A DNA stretch of 64,000 nucleotides, taken from Ciona intestinalis. Lineage: Eukaryota > Chordata > Ascidiacea > Phlebobranchia > Cionidae. Below are positions 30,077-41,047 of the stretch, piece by piece (the first letter of the stretch is position 1; the number at the start of each line of letters is the position of its first letter). A program made the translations under genes and the position numbers. Below the pieces are notes generated by a model. That model searched no databases. It was not told where the DNA came from and saw nothing but the letters and a program-made list of their open reading frames with translations. The stretch spans positions 52,790-116,789 of the forward strand of contig NW_004190463.2 of assembly GCF_000224145.3 (NCBI RefSeq), in the 5' to 3' direction.

Positions 30077-33000
30077 ATGTCACGTCAACCTTTAATAGAC
30101 AGATCCAATGAAAAAGTAGGTAAGAGCATTCTATATGCATGACAATGATGTTGATGCAGACACAAATTGTAAATACACACATATATTTAGTGCAAATTAT
30201 GCTCATTGTTGAGTTATAACATAGGTGTCTTCTTATACACCAGACACACATGATGTATTCATACACTTTATGCTGACTGTCGAGTTATAACATGGGTGTC
30301 TTCTTATACACCAGACACACATGGTGTATTCATACACCCCATGCTCACTGTCAATTTATAACATGGGTGTCATCTTATACATCAAAAACACATGGTGTAT
30401 TCATACTCATCGCGTCGTCTATTGACAAACCCGTGATAAAACTTAAGACAATCTCTCATTAGCGATTGTTAACCATCTGAACCATGATAATGATTAAACA
30501 ACTTTAGGTGATTGTAAGTTTACTAATACTCTGAAGAAAGTTCTCTATACTTTCTGCAGGGCTCAAATTCAGAAAATCGTTTTTAAAAGAAATTCTAACA
30601 AAAATCAATTTTGTCAGGGATGAATAATATGAGCAATGGTAAATAAACATATCAGGTCTCAACCTATGTCACCCATACTGACTGAGGCCTATAACTAATT
30701 TATCTGTATGGCTGTAAGTCAATATCTTCTTAAAATAAACAGCAGTGTTTTCCAACGTTTGTGGCCTTTCTATTATCAAGTGCATTTTTTTTATGAAAAG
30801 CACCCTTGAGTAACTTAAAGAAGATATAGGCCTAACCTTAACAGCTGCTTACACTATATAGAGTAGTGTTTAAATTTTCTTTCCACCCAGGTGTAAGCAA
30901 CACTTCTGCAGCTCAATCTGATTCACAGGTAAGCAGCTAACAGATAGGTTTGGAGAAATTAAAAATTAATTATCATAAAATTGGTAATATAAAAACCGTA
31001 AAATTCAATAAATTGAATTAGTATAATCAGAACCCATTAAGCTTATGAGAATTTCATGGCTAATAGAACACAGGTTTATAACATTAGTTGGGTTCATATA
31101 AAGTGTCAATAGAGGAGGGCAANNNNNNNNNNNNNNNNNNNNNNNNNNNNNNNNNNNNNNNNNNNNNNNNNNNNNNNNNNNNNNNNNNNNNNNNNNNNNN
31201 NNNNNNNNNNNNNNNNNNNNNNNNNNNNNNNNNNNNNNNNNNNNNNNNNNNNNNNNNNNNNNNNNNNNNNNNNNNNNNNNNNNNNNNNNNNNNNNNNNNN
31301 NNNNNNNNNNNNNNNNNNNNNNNNNNNNNNNNNNNNNNNNNNNNNNNNNNNNNNNNNNNNNNNNNNNNNNNNNNNNNNNNNNNNNNNNNNNNNNNNNNNN
31401 NNNNNNNNNNNNNNNNNNNNNNNNNNNNNNNNNNNNNNNNNNNNNNNNNNNNNNNNNNNNNNNNNNNNNNNNNNNNNNNNNNNNNNNNNNNNNNNNNNNN
31501 NNNNNNNNNNNNNNNNNNNNNNNNNNNNNNNNNNNNNNNNNNNNNNNNNNNNNNNNNNNNNNNNNNNNNNNNNNNNNNNNNNNNNNNNNNNNNNNNNNNN
31601 NNNNNNNNNNNNNNNNNNNNNNTTTTGTCAGTGATGAATAATATGAGCAATGCTAAATAAACATATCAGGTCTCAACCTATGTCACCCATACTGACTGAG
31701 GCCTATAACTAATTTATCTGTATGGCTGTAAGTCAATATCTTCTTAAAATAAACAGCAGTGTTTTCCAACGTTTGTGGCCTTTCTGTTATCAAGTGCATT
31801 TTTTTTATGAAAAGCACCCTTGAGTAACTTATAGAAGATATTACCTTAACAGTAGTGCTTACATTATATAGAGTAGTGTTTAAATTTTCTTTCCACCCAG
31901 GTGTAAGCAACACTTCTGCAGCTCAATCTGATTCACAGGTAAGCAGCTAACAGATAGGTTTGGAGAAATTAAAAGTTAATTATCATAAAATTGGTAATAT
32001 AAAAACCGTAAAATTCAATAAATTGAATTAGTATAATTAGAACCCATTAAGCTTATGAGAATTTCATGGCTAATAGAACGCAGGTTTATAACATTAGTTG
32101 GGTTCAATATAAAGTGTAAAATAGAGTAGGGCTAACTTTGGCCTACATCCCAGGCCCTATCGGGACTTTTTGAACTATTTACAAAATTTCAAATAGAAAA
32201 TATTTTTCTTTAGAAAGCTTACTTCAACCAGAACTTTAACAAGTATGGGACCATCAATGTGGATGCTGCAGTGATTGATGAAACTATCACACAGGTCGTT
32301 GATGAGGTTGGTAAAGATCTGGCACAGGGTATGGCATCATTCCACTTGCCCAGGCTTGATGATCTTATCATTGTGTCAAAAAACAGTTATTGGAAACCGA
32401 GTAGTCCTTAGTTTATATTTTCAGCCATAAAATAATAAATCACCCACAAAATTACATACGTGGTAATTTATAAGTGCGCCCAGGTGTATAAATCAGAACA
32501 TCCATGTTATAACGACTCTCAATGCCCACAAGAAATAAATAAGTTACACAAGTGGTAATTTGTAAGCATGAGGTGCATGATATAAAATAACTTAATTTGA
32601 GTTTCATAGTTCAGTAGTTATGTTTATATATACAAACCTTTTGATTGCAACATCAATGTAACATTGTGTTTATCAAGGATCCAAATAATCAGCAAGATGA
32701 ACCTCAACCAACTGAGGTTCAGCTGCAACAGAATGTATTAGAACAGAAGGCTCATTTGGAAAAGGTGAAATTAGCAAATTAATTGATTTTTAGTGGGTGT
32801 AGTTAATGAATTAGTAATTTCAGTCTTTTCTGCTGTTAAGATGGCAATTTGTAACCTAATTAGACTCTGCATAGATAATATGGAACTTTTACAAGCCTTT
32901 TGGTAATTGCAAGATATTTTAAACTTAGGTTTCAACAAATCCCAATTAACTGATAGTTCTGCAAGCAGTGTTCTCGAGTACAATGTTATTTTTCAAACTT

Positions 33001-34732
33001 ATTTCTGTAGCTTAAAGAAATTGTACAAAAGAAGAAATTTGATTCGGTGATAAAACCAGAATGGGAAGAATTTATATACGAGAAATGGAAAAATTATGGA
33101 GGGTAGGATTAACAATCAAACAGTATCACTATTAGACAACAAACAAAAGTTATTATTATAGACTTATCATGTAAATGTGCAAGTGATTATGTTTAATGAC
33201 TGTTGTTTTGCTCTTAATTCCACTACTATAATTGGATTATGAATTCACATTAAAAAACAACCTACATATAGTACTGTGGGTTAAGATAGGACACATTAGA
33301 ACATAATATCCAAATATCTTGATCGTGTTTTAAACAATTAACAGCGGTCTATCGGAGTCATGAGGATACGGTTTTATAATTCTTTGAATGTTCTTTATTT
33401 TCTACCAAGCGGGGCTAGAAAATAGAATAAAAAGGTGTCCCATCTTCCCCCACTCAACTATATTGTTTTACCAGTTATGCAGAACTTGTGATGTTTCTGT
33501 TTCAATGTTTAATGGCAATCGTTTGGACAATATTCCCTGTTCGTGTGTCATGGTACAAAAGAAGAAACAGCGCAGTTGTAAGTGGATAAATAAATTAATT
33601 TTGTTAACCTCCCATGGCGAGTCAAAGAAAGTCGTTATAACATGGTTGTTCTATTTCATTCACATCGTGCCCGCTTACGAGCTATCACGTAGGTATGTAA
33701 CTTTGTAGGTGTTTTTTTTTTCTTTTAATGTATGACTGACAATTTGAACCACCATGCATGTAACTTTTTAAAACTTTCAAAGAAAACACTCCAACCACTG
33801 ATCCTCAGCATCGTGAATAACAATATAACAAAGCATTTATATAATCATAATCAAAAGAAGAAATAAATTATGTTATCAACATTATTCTTCTTTCTAGATT
33901 GCTAGAAATGTTTTGGCTACAGTTGTGACAGTAGTCCACACCGGTATGATGATAATACATAACAAACGAAAGGAGCCATCTAAACCTCAACAGAAACTTT
34001 TTGTAAGATCGTTTTATATGTACAGATTTTTTTTAACATTGAGTGACAAATGCCTAAACAGCCAAAATCACTCTTGACATTGCAAAAAAGTGGTCATAAA
34101 AATGATAATGTAAAGTTACATTCTGTCATGAGCTATTAGAGATATTTTTTCTCTATTAACCAAACTGTGTATATTTCCAGGTATCCATAATGCAGTGGTT
34201 GTGGCACTGGTTTAAACCAGGCTTCAAACTTCTCAAGATCTTGTTGCTTTTTACTACGACAGTGAGTGATTTAAGTTTGTATTTATTAACCTACACACAC
34301 AGCCTAACCAAGGTTATTATAGAATCTACACGGGTGATGTCCTGCAGCGTGGCATGCCATGGGACCTAGGATTCATGCCAGTATCGGCACATTACCCCCA
34401 ACACCCATAGTGCTACCACATAGACCCCACAATAAAGTATTGCCAGTGGCTTTCCCGAAGGTGGGCGACGAGGGCTTCAGTAGTAATAGATGGGAGATAG
34501 TGCTTACATATCAAATGTAGAACTACTTTTGGGTTATGATGCAGTGTCAAGAAGCATGGTTGTGGAAAGCCTATATTTGCACCTTAAATTGTGTATGTTT
34601 GGAATAAAACATTTTGTTATGTACACATTATAGAACTTATGCTTCTTTACACAGTTGCTCATACATATATCGTCAAACAATCATTATTTGATGTGGTGTC
34701 TAAACAAACTGATGACAACTTTTTTCTTTTAA
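30077..34732 (+). CDS. Truncated TRP-like membrane protein (pre-S1 to S3 only)
   Basis: Exons: 30077-30119 (MSRQPLIDRSNEKV), 30891-30928 or its copy 31901-31938, 32214-32294 (or to 32306), 32678-32764, 33011-33102, 33475-33577, 33898-34002, 34181-34261 and a probable last exon 34655-34732. All phases agree, giving about 235-239 residues. Exon 5 holds PEWEEFIYEKWKNYGG, matching the channel's pre-S1 IDIKWNKFGR. Exon 6 has FLFQCLMAIVWTIF and VSWYKRR, matching channel S1 LYILVWTIL and VPWYNRY. Exon 7 is an S2-like segment (VLATVVTVVHTGMMII) and exons 8-9 an S3-like one ending LLIHISS against the channel's LLHIIDVS. Exon phases equal those of channel exons 13-17. No ankyrin repeats, S4-S6 or pore are present. 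Start and stop are in place with AATAAA at 34810, so it may be a real short gene; a decaying duplicate is the alternative. Confidence 0.7.
30207..30412. repeat. Minisatellite, about three ~75-base units
   Basis: Each unit contains gttataacatgggtgtc, ttatacaccagacacacatg and gtgtattcatac. It lies in intron 1 of the truncated TRP-like gene. The motif resembles the SINE segment around ataacacgggtgttc, from which it may have grown. Confidence 0.8.
30609..31122. repeat. Duplicated block flanking gap, left copy
   Basis: About 510 bases nearly identical to 31623-32137, including the 38-base exon of the truncated TRP-like gene. Confidence 0.9.
31123..31622. other. Assembly gap
   Basis: 500 N, with the same sequence on both sides. 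Confidence 0.99.
31623..32137. repeat. Duplicated block flanking gap, right copy
   Basis: Near-identical to 30609-31122, with scattered substitutions and a few small indels. The 38-base exon copy at 31901-31938 is unchanged. Confidence 0.9.
32440..32580 (+). mobile_element. SINE tail half
   Basis: cacccacaaaattacatacg and aagttacacaagtggtaatt, somewhat diverged, in the truncated TRP-like gene. Confidence 0.65.
33267..33462 (+). mobile_element. MITE copy 4, adjoining exon 6 acceptor
   Basis: tatagtactgtgggttaaga at the left, atcttcccccactcaactat at the right. The next exon of the truncated TRP-like gene begins at 33475. Confidence 0.85.
33598..33730 (-). mobile_element. SINE tail half
   Basis: gtcgttataacatggttgtt, cccgcttacgagctatcacg and aactttgtaggtg, in the truncated TRP-like gene. 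Confidence 0.72.
34318..34440. repeat. Second dispersed repeat family, copy 3
   Basis: acgggtgatgtcctgcagcg and catgccatgggacctaggat recall 25690-25830. Confidence 0.4.
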
Positions 34733-34809
34733 TTTGTTACGGTGCATAACAAATCTTGTTTTGTTTATTGAAGTTTTAGTATTGGTGAGATACTTTTAAC
34801 CCAGCTTGC

Positions 34810-34815
34810 AATAAA
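34810..34815 (+). terminator. Poly(A) signal, truncated TRP-like gene
   Basis: AATAAA 77 bases after the proposed stop codon at 34732, supporting that short last exon. Confidence 0.5.
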
Positions 34816-35051
34816 CTTAATTGCAAACAAAGAGATTAAATACTGTTTTTAATTTCTTTGGTTTTATGAATTAACTTAATTCTGGAAAATGTGGTCTTAC
34901 AAATCCAGCCACAAGCAGAAGAAACCCTAATATGGTTCAGAAGATGTTAAAATAAAAACATAAGTGAATGTTCTTTCTGCGGATGGGTAGAGTCATTGAA
35001 TGGGTGTTTGAATTATTACAACGTTCATTAGAATTGGTAAATGGACATTTT

Positions 35052-35242
35052 ATATAGTGGGGTAGGGGAAGATGGGACACCTTTTCATCCTATTTGCTCG
35101 TCCCATTTGGTAGTAAACGAAGAACATTTAAAGAATTATAAAACTGTATCCCCACGACTCCCATTTACCGTTGTTCATTGTTTAAAACACGATCAGGATA
35201 TTTGGACATTACGTGCAAAAGGTTTTCCCCACCCTACTATAT
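35052..35242 (-). mobile_element. MITE copy 5
   Basis: tatagtggggtaggggaaga at the left and ttccccaccctactatat at the right. Confidence 0.9.
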
Positions 35243-35439
35243 GATAAAATTGTTGCAACTCGACGCCTAAAGTGACGTCACATAACCCAATCACAATACC
35301 TAATTAATCAATGCCAACAGTGCGGATACGACTTATCTCATATGAGAGATTTTCCCATGAAAACAAACCCCCCGTTGAACGTGGTTAATGATATCCCGTT
35401 CCGCCGATGACAGGCCCAAATCGATTCACTTTTATCGCA

Positions 35440-35600
35440 TGACGTCACACTGCTGTCACGTGATTCTGTCCGGTATATAATTCGCCTTTTCCCTAACACA
35501 ATAACGAATAACGAGAAACCACTATTGGCACTGAGACCTCGAGGTCAGTCTAGGTTCATGGCGGGCTCTTACGAGCCTTTGCCCAGCCGTCAAGTAAGCT
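35440..35600 (+). promoter_or_regulatory. Promoter and 5' noncoding exon, probably of Fahd1
   Basis: A CRE-type palindrome TGACGTCA (35451), an E-box CACGTG (35458) and a TATA-like tatataa (35474) sit in order upstream of a short possible first exon ending at CAA|gtaagc (~35594). An acceptor tttaccag at 36450, just before the Fahd1 ATG, could complete a 5' UTR intron. A second TGACGTCA occurs at 35273. Confidence 0.5.
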
Positions 35601-36501
35601 TTTGCCCGATACCGTATCGTGTACTTGTATACCAGAAAAAGGAATAAAACATAGCAAGATATCATGAACTGTTTGGTCTCTGGTTATAAAAGCAATTAGT
35701 ACTACAGTAGATATAGCACCCCGCTGAAGCCTGTATATGAAGTCGGATCAGCACGAAGTCATATAACCCAACCACCAATCCTGTTTATTCAGTGGCGGCT
35801 ATAAAATGACGTATATATCTCGAGCTCCATATTGGGTCTTATTAGTTTTAATTAAGTCATAGCATGTTTAACAGCACGACACGTTTAAGTAAAAGCAATT
35901 GTATATTTGTTTCGTTTATATCAAGCGCGCTGGAAAGGCGCAGTTTTAACAAACTAATATATAGAAGTGGCGTGTATAGCGTAGCGAGTCAAGCGACGAT
36001 CCGTCGTATAGGTTCTCTCGCTTTGAGCAAAGTATAGAGCGCGAAAAAAAGGCAGCAAAATAAAGCGAGAGTTGATAAAATTATAAAGAAAAAGAAAGAA
36101 AGATAAGGGGACAACCGGACAACTGTATCAGCTGGTATCAGTTTCGTTGTTGTACCCGAGTTTTAGGTACCGAATATAGCATGTGATTTGATCACGGGTT
36201 ATGATTTATTACTTTATTCTATTTGTAATTCCGCATTTCATATTACTGTAGCTCTAGGCTAACGTTATGTTATACGTAACGCTCTTTTACCGTCACGACC
36301 GCTATTTTTATACATTCGTAAACTCAGTACATTGTACATATATGTGTTTACACTAAACATAACTAGAATATTCTTGTGAACAGCGGTGACGCATTGTTGC
36401 TACAATAGGCTAATAATACATGACTAAATATTTAACGTTGTTATTTACCAGGGTTTAAGACAATTGTTTTAAATAGACTAAGTTGGCAGAAGGTATATCT
36501 A

Positions 36502-37161
36502 ATGACGTACCAACGAAACATCGCAAAGTTTTGGGAATGGGGGCGGAAGATTGTATGTGTAGGTCGTAATTATGTTGACCACTGTGCAGAACTTAAGAAC
36601 CCAGTGCCTAAATCTCCACTGATATTCTTAAAACCAACTTCTTCGTACGTTCGCGAGGGCAGTGCAGTCAAAATACCTACAGGGTGTAGTACCTTGCACC
36701 ATGAAGTGGAACTTGGGATTGTTATTTCCAAAAAAGGCGGTGACATACAAACGGACAAGGCCATGGACCATGTGGGGGGATATGTGCTGGCATTGGATAT
36801 GACAGCAAGGGATTGGCAAGACGTTGCAAAGAGCCAAGGCAAGCCATGGTCAATGGCTAAAGGCTTTGACACAGCGTGTCCTGTCAGTGACTTCATTGAG
36901 AAAGACAAAATTTCTGATCCTCATAATATAAAGCTATGGTTGAAAGTGAATAATGAAATGAAACAAAATGGATCAACCAAGGATATGATATTCAATATAC
37001 CCTACCTGATACATTATGTTAGTACAGTAATGCATCTTGAAGAAGGTGATGTCATTTTGACGGGAACCCCAGAGGGAGTGGGCCCGGTCAAATCTGGTGA
37101 TGTCATGGAATGTGGAATAGAGTCTGTTATTTCTATGAAATTTCCAGTTCAAATGAAATAA
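36502..37161 (+). CDS. Fahd1: Fumarylacetoacetate hydrolase domain protein 1 (acylpyruvase / oxaloacetate decarboxylase)
   Basis: Small metal-dependent hydrolase, mitochondrial in vertebrates, that cleaves acylpyruvates and decarboxylates oxaloacetate. The 219-residue ORF has no intron and nearly the length of vertebrate FAHD1 (~221). Seen in sequence: KIVCVGRNYVDHCAEL with His27 and Glu30 (the lid pair), IFLKPTSSYV, HHEVELGIVI with metal ligands Glu68 and Glu70, VLALDMTARDWQ with Asp99, WSMAKGFDTACP, and C-terminal TGTPEGVGPVKSGD. All expected catalytic residues are present. The N terminus (MTYQRNIAKFWEWGRK) is short and basic with little sign of a long presequence. AATAAA follows at 37224. 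The start is the first ATG in frame after the likely 5' UTR acceptor. Confidence 0.95.
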   Translation: MTYQRNIAKFWEWGRKIVCVGRNYVDHCAELKNPVPKSPLIFLKPTSSYVREGSAVKIPTGCSTLHHEVELGIVISKKGGDIQTDKAMDHVGGYVLALDMTARDWQDVAKSQGKPWSMAKGFDTACPVSDFIEKDKISDPHNIKLWLKVNNEMKQNGSTKDMIFNIPYLIHYVSTVMHLEEGDVILTGTPEGVGPVKSGDVMECGIESVISMKFPVQMK

Positions 37162-37223
37162 TTATAACACCACTAATAAATGTCGTTCATTAATTCTATT
37201 GTTATAATCTGAAAATCTATTGC

Positions 37224-37229
37224 AATAAA
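37224..37229 (+). terminator. Poly(A) signal of Fahd1
   Basis: AATAAA 63 bases after the stop codon. Confidence 0.6.
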
Positions 37230-37691
37230 TGTTTTTGGTACTGCTGTAGTTTACAATTAGTTGATTGAATTCTTCATAACAAACATATACAAAATATGCA
37301 TTGGGGATTTAAATATTTATGTACATCAAAACGGGGTGTAAATAATTTAATGTTTTAAACCTCATTCCTGCAAAGTTTTATTTAGTCGGCTTTGGTGCTT
37401 TATTTAATAGTCTGATAAATTTTTTTCGTCAAAAATTTTTTTTACAGATTTTATGATATATATATATATAATATTAACCACAGTTCAAATTTCCATAAGT
37501 TATTTAGGATATGTATCCCTTCAACTTGTGTGTCTTCTTTTTAAATTTTAAAACATAAGGGAATGTTTAGTTTTTCCAACCTTGTCCTATTTCACAGACA
37601 TTATGTCGCTCATATATTTATAATAACAATGTATCCCATGAATCGAAGGTTGTTTAACATAGTTGGGTGTGCGTTGTTTTGGACCTGAATC

Positions 37692-39190
37692 ATGTCAACA
37701 TACAATCCACATGAGGGCAGAGGAGAGCGAATTGTGACGAAATTCAAGATCAATTTGCCGCCAACGATTAAAATAACGAAAAGTGAACTCAAGATCAGGA
37801 AACCGATTCTTAAACATTTGCTGAGCAAGTTTACACACGGGAATCCTACAATGAAACATGTACGTTGTTGTGTTAAGTTGTATGATTATTATCAGCTTAA
37901 GTATGAAAAGAATAGATTGCCGGATGATCCCTTTCAGGCTTGCTACTAATCCCCTTACCTCTTATAATTTCCTTGCAGCAACAGTAATGCAGCGTGTATA
38001 TAGGCTATAGCATATAGTATATATATTTTTATTAAGTATATATATATATAAGTTTATATAAGTATTATTGATCAATGTCAATTCAATTGTCTTCTACTTG
38101 TTAAAAGATTTTAATTATAAACTACTTTGGGAGTTTGCATAAATAGATTAATGTAGTCTCCGTGTTCTTAAACACTGGGGCACAAACTATTTTTATTTAT
38201 GACTAAAACCTACTTTGCTGATAAAGTTAAGTTGTGGGTTTTGTAAAAAGGTGGGCTGTATAAAAAGTTTAAGAACCTCTTGGTTAAAGCTATATAAATT
38301 AAAGCTAAAATATAATTACTGTTTATTATTTGTAGGTGAAAGCCACATTTAGTGCCCCGGTGCCCGTGAAAGCCAGCAATGAATTCTCACTGTCAGTATC
38401 TGAACCAGTCATGCATAAAGCGACCGCATCGTTTTCATGGGAACTCCCAGTTTCAGTGAATAATCCTGAACATACAAGGCTGTTTGTACGACCACCTGTA
38501 TCAAGCAATGATCAAAACCACACATCGTTTAACAAGAGCGAACCGCTTTTAGTTAACGACCCAAACAACACCCAAGTTATAATCGAACAACAACCACAAT
38601 TCACAAGCAAACCTACAGATAGTTCGCTTGAATGGAATCTGCCGGAGTTCTCGGAAAAAATGATGTCCGTGCTTGAACAGTCTGTGCCTATTATGTCTAA
38701 TGATAAAGTGCCTGTCCTGGAACAAAGTATTCCAGTGATATCAGATGACCAAGAGTCTGTTCTACTTCATAACATTCCCCTTATATGTAATGAAACACCT
38801 GCCGATCTAAAACACAACATTCCCGAAATGGACGGCAACGCTTCCAACTTTGTTCTGCTTAAAAACATCCCAGACTTAGAGTTGATTGAATATACATTGG
38901 AACAAAGCATACCACTGCTATACTTAGTTAACACAGAGCTTATTTTCCCTTTTCCTGAACTGCTGGAGGTTCCAACAACATTAGAACACAACAGACCTTT
39001 GATGAAAGTGGTTGAATCAATCCTCATTCACCGCAAACCTTTACTTGCTGATCTAACAACCGTTCTTGAACACAACAAACCATTACTTCATTATATAGAA
39101 GACATAGTGGAAAACAACCATCCACAATTACTCGATGTTCCACAAATATTTGAGATTGCTGAACCCATTCTAATATTAGATGAAGATTAA
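37692..39190 (+). CDS. Protein of ~18 tandem 14-17-residue repeats, unknown function
   Basis: Two exons, 37692-37859 and 38336-39190 (donor CAT|gtacgt, acceptor ttatttgtag, phase 0), give 340 residues. The N terminus is basic (ITKSELKIRKPILKHLL). From about residue 60 to the end the protein is a chain of units that each end in Pro. The last seven units are exactly 14 residues long, for example LLADLTTVLEHNKP and LLHYIEDIVENNHP. Middle units are 15 (VISDDQESVLLHNIP, LICNETPADLKHNIP) and early ones up to 17. The consensus is roughly two hydrophobics, acidic middle, then V/I-L-E-H/Q-N/S-x-P. No signal peptide, membrane segment, cysteine pattern or known domain is seen. The regular spacing suggests a solenoid or an extended binding array. 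The acceptor at ~37596 may mark a 5' UTR exon or a trans-splice site. Confidence 0.75.
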
Positions 39191-39886
39191 TATTTAGAAT
39201 CACCCAAGATTTATTTCAATCACCTGTAGTCATCAGAAAATATAAATTTAGCAACTTTTTAACATTATTATTTTCCGTACAAAAATTTTTGATATCATAC
39301 TCTCGTTCACCAAGTTTTCTAGTTGTTTATTTCGTCATGCAAACATTAAGTAAAGTACATCCTGTATTAAACAGTCTTTAAACAATATAAAGCTATGAAT
39401 TTACGAATTTAAATTATTACTGAAATCTCATCAATAACAATTCATCCCTATGCTTCATTGCTGACTAGCTAGTTTTGTATAACCTTATTTAAAAAAAAAA
39501 ATTTAAATTAACAATTTACTAAACTTGTTAAAATTTACTTGTTTATATTAACAAGTGTTGTGGACAAATTCTGACCAAGATTCCAGGTCCCCTGTGCCCT
39601 GTCCCATACAATAAAACATGTTTAATGTATGTAAGTTGGTGATGTTATTGTAACACAACTTTACAGCAATGCTACCCCACATTTCTTATATGACATAAAG
39701 TTTTATATTGAATATTCTATGCATTGTGCTCTGCCTTTATTTAGACCAACCCATGCTCATATACAAGGCACTTGGCTATTTCAAAGCTAACATTAATATT
39801 TGTTCCCACCAAGTTTTATAATTTGGCTCATATTACCATTTTGTTTATTTTTGCTTTAAAATGTGTGCATTATTTTATTTGTCACT

Positions 39887-40033
39887 CAAATATTTCTACT
39901 TTAACTTTTCAATTTAATAGATTTCAATTTTAGCGTTTCGCTTTTTTAAAAATGTTTTATAAATATTTCTACTTTAACTTTTCAATTTAATAGATTCCAA
40001 TTTTAGCGTTTCGCTTTTTTAAAAATGTTTTAT
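39887..40033. repeat. Tandem duplication of 73 bases
   Basis: Two copies of a segment with atttctactttaactttt and ttagcgtttcgcttttttaa, differing at one or two bases, so a recent duplication. Confidence 0.9.
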
Positions 40034-40350
40034 TTTGTCATTTTCAAAGACATGAACTTTTATTTTTGGGCTAAGTTGCAATTTGCTGGTGAGCTGAAAC
40101 TTTTATAAGTTTTAATCTATTACTATTTTATATTCCCTAACTGATATTATTGTTGTTTAATATTGCACTTGTGCATGGCAATTATTGCGCTCCATTTTTA
40201 CCCTTACTATACAGAATTACTTTTTTAAAACAATAAAACTTCATTTTAACATACAGTGTGTCTGGTTCAGTTAAGTGCCTCCCAAACACTATTTGATTGG
40301 GTTTCTTAAATGTGGTTCAAAAAATCGTTTAGGTTTGATTAGAAGTAATA

Positions 40351-40533
40351 TATTAGGATGGGGGAAGACGGGACACCTTTGGCACATAATATCCAAAAAT
40401 CCTGATCGTGTTTTAAATAATTAACAACGGTCTATGGGAGTCGTGAGGATATGGTTTTATAATTTTTGGTTTACTTACTACCTAATGGAACAAGAAAATA
40501 GAATGAAAAGGTGTCCCATCTTACCCCATTACA
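40351..40533 (+). mobile_element. MITE copy 6
   Basis: tattaggatgggggaagacg at the left and gtgtcccatcttaccccatt at the right; family interior present. Confidence 0.88.
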
Positions 40534-40769
40534 TTTTGATTTAACTTTATAAAAATTATGTAAAATATATTATCGCAAAAGGTTTGCAGATTTTAATTTA
40601 TGTTTTTTATCGTTTAGGTTATACCAAAAAATGGTGGCAAAGCACTGTGCTTGTTGGGCGCTGAGTCATGGCCTACTCAATACATATGAAGTAGGCCATG
40701 GCTGAGTGTTTGCCAATTATTCCGCGCCGTGGCTTCGTAATTAACTGTAGGAAACCGTATTCGATGCAA

Positions 40770-40895
40770 GAGAAAATAATCACCCACAAAATTACATACG
40801 TTGCAACTTAAAAGCGGACACGACGTAAATGAAACAAAACACCAGTGTTTTAACGATTGTCGTTGCATCATCACAAAAGAATAAATAATCCACTA
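40770..40895 (+). mobile_element. SINE tail half
   Basis: atcacccacaaaattacata and aacgattgtcgttgcatcat. Confidence 0.72.
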
Positions 40896-41047
40896 CCATT
40901 CCAACACCACTTTAGTCGGACTTCTTACCTGTTTCTTTTAGCGGAACTAGCTCATTTCTCTGTTTATTCGACCTTCGAAAATCTTCACACGACGCCGAAA
41001 TCGAATCTGTAAAAAAGCAAATATTTAGAACAGTATTCGTTCTTTTA

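Noticed and set aside
31084-31660. ~190-residue ORFs on both strands
   Set aside because: Almost entirely N; no protein evidence.
35560-35580. Histone 3' stem-loop (ggctcttacgagcc)
   Set aside because: Stem and loop differ from the histone consensus, and no histone gene lies upstream.
38326-39027. Minus-strand ORFs opposite the repeat-protein gene
   Set aside because: They mirror the repetitive codons of the real plus-strand exon.
40929-41006. Minus-strand 78-base open stretch with splice-like borders (CEDFRRSNKQRNELVPLK)
   Set aside because: Short, between SINE copies, and no adjoining exon could be found on either side.
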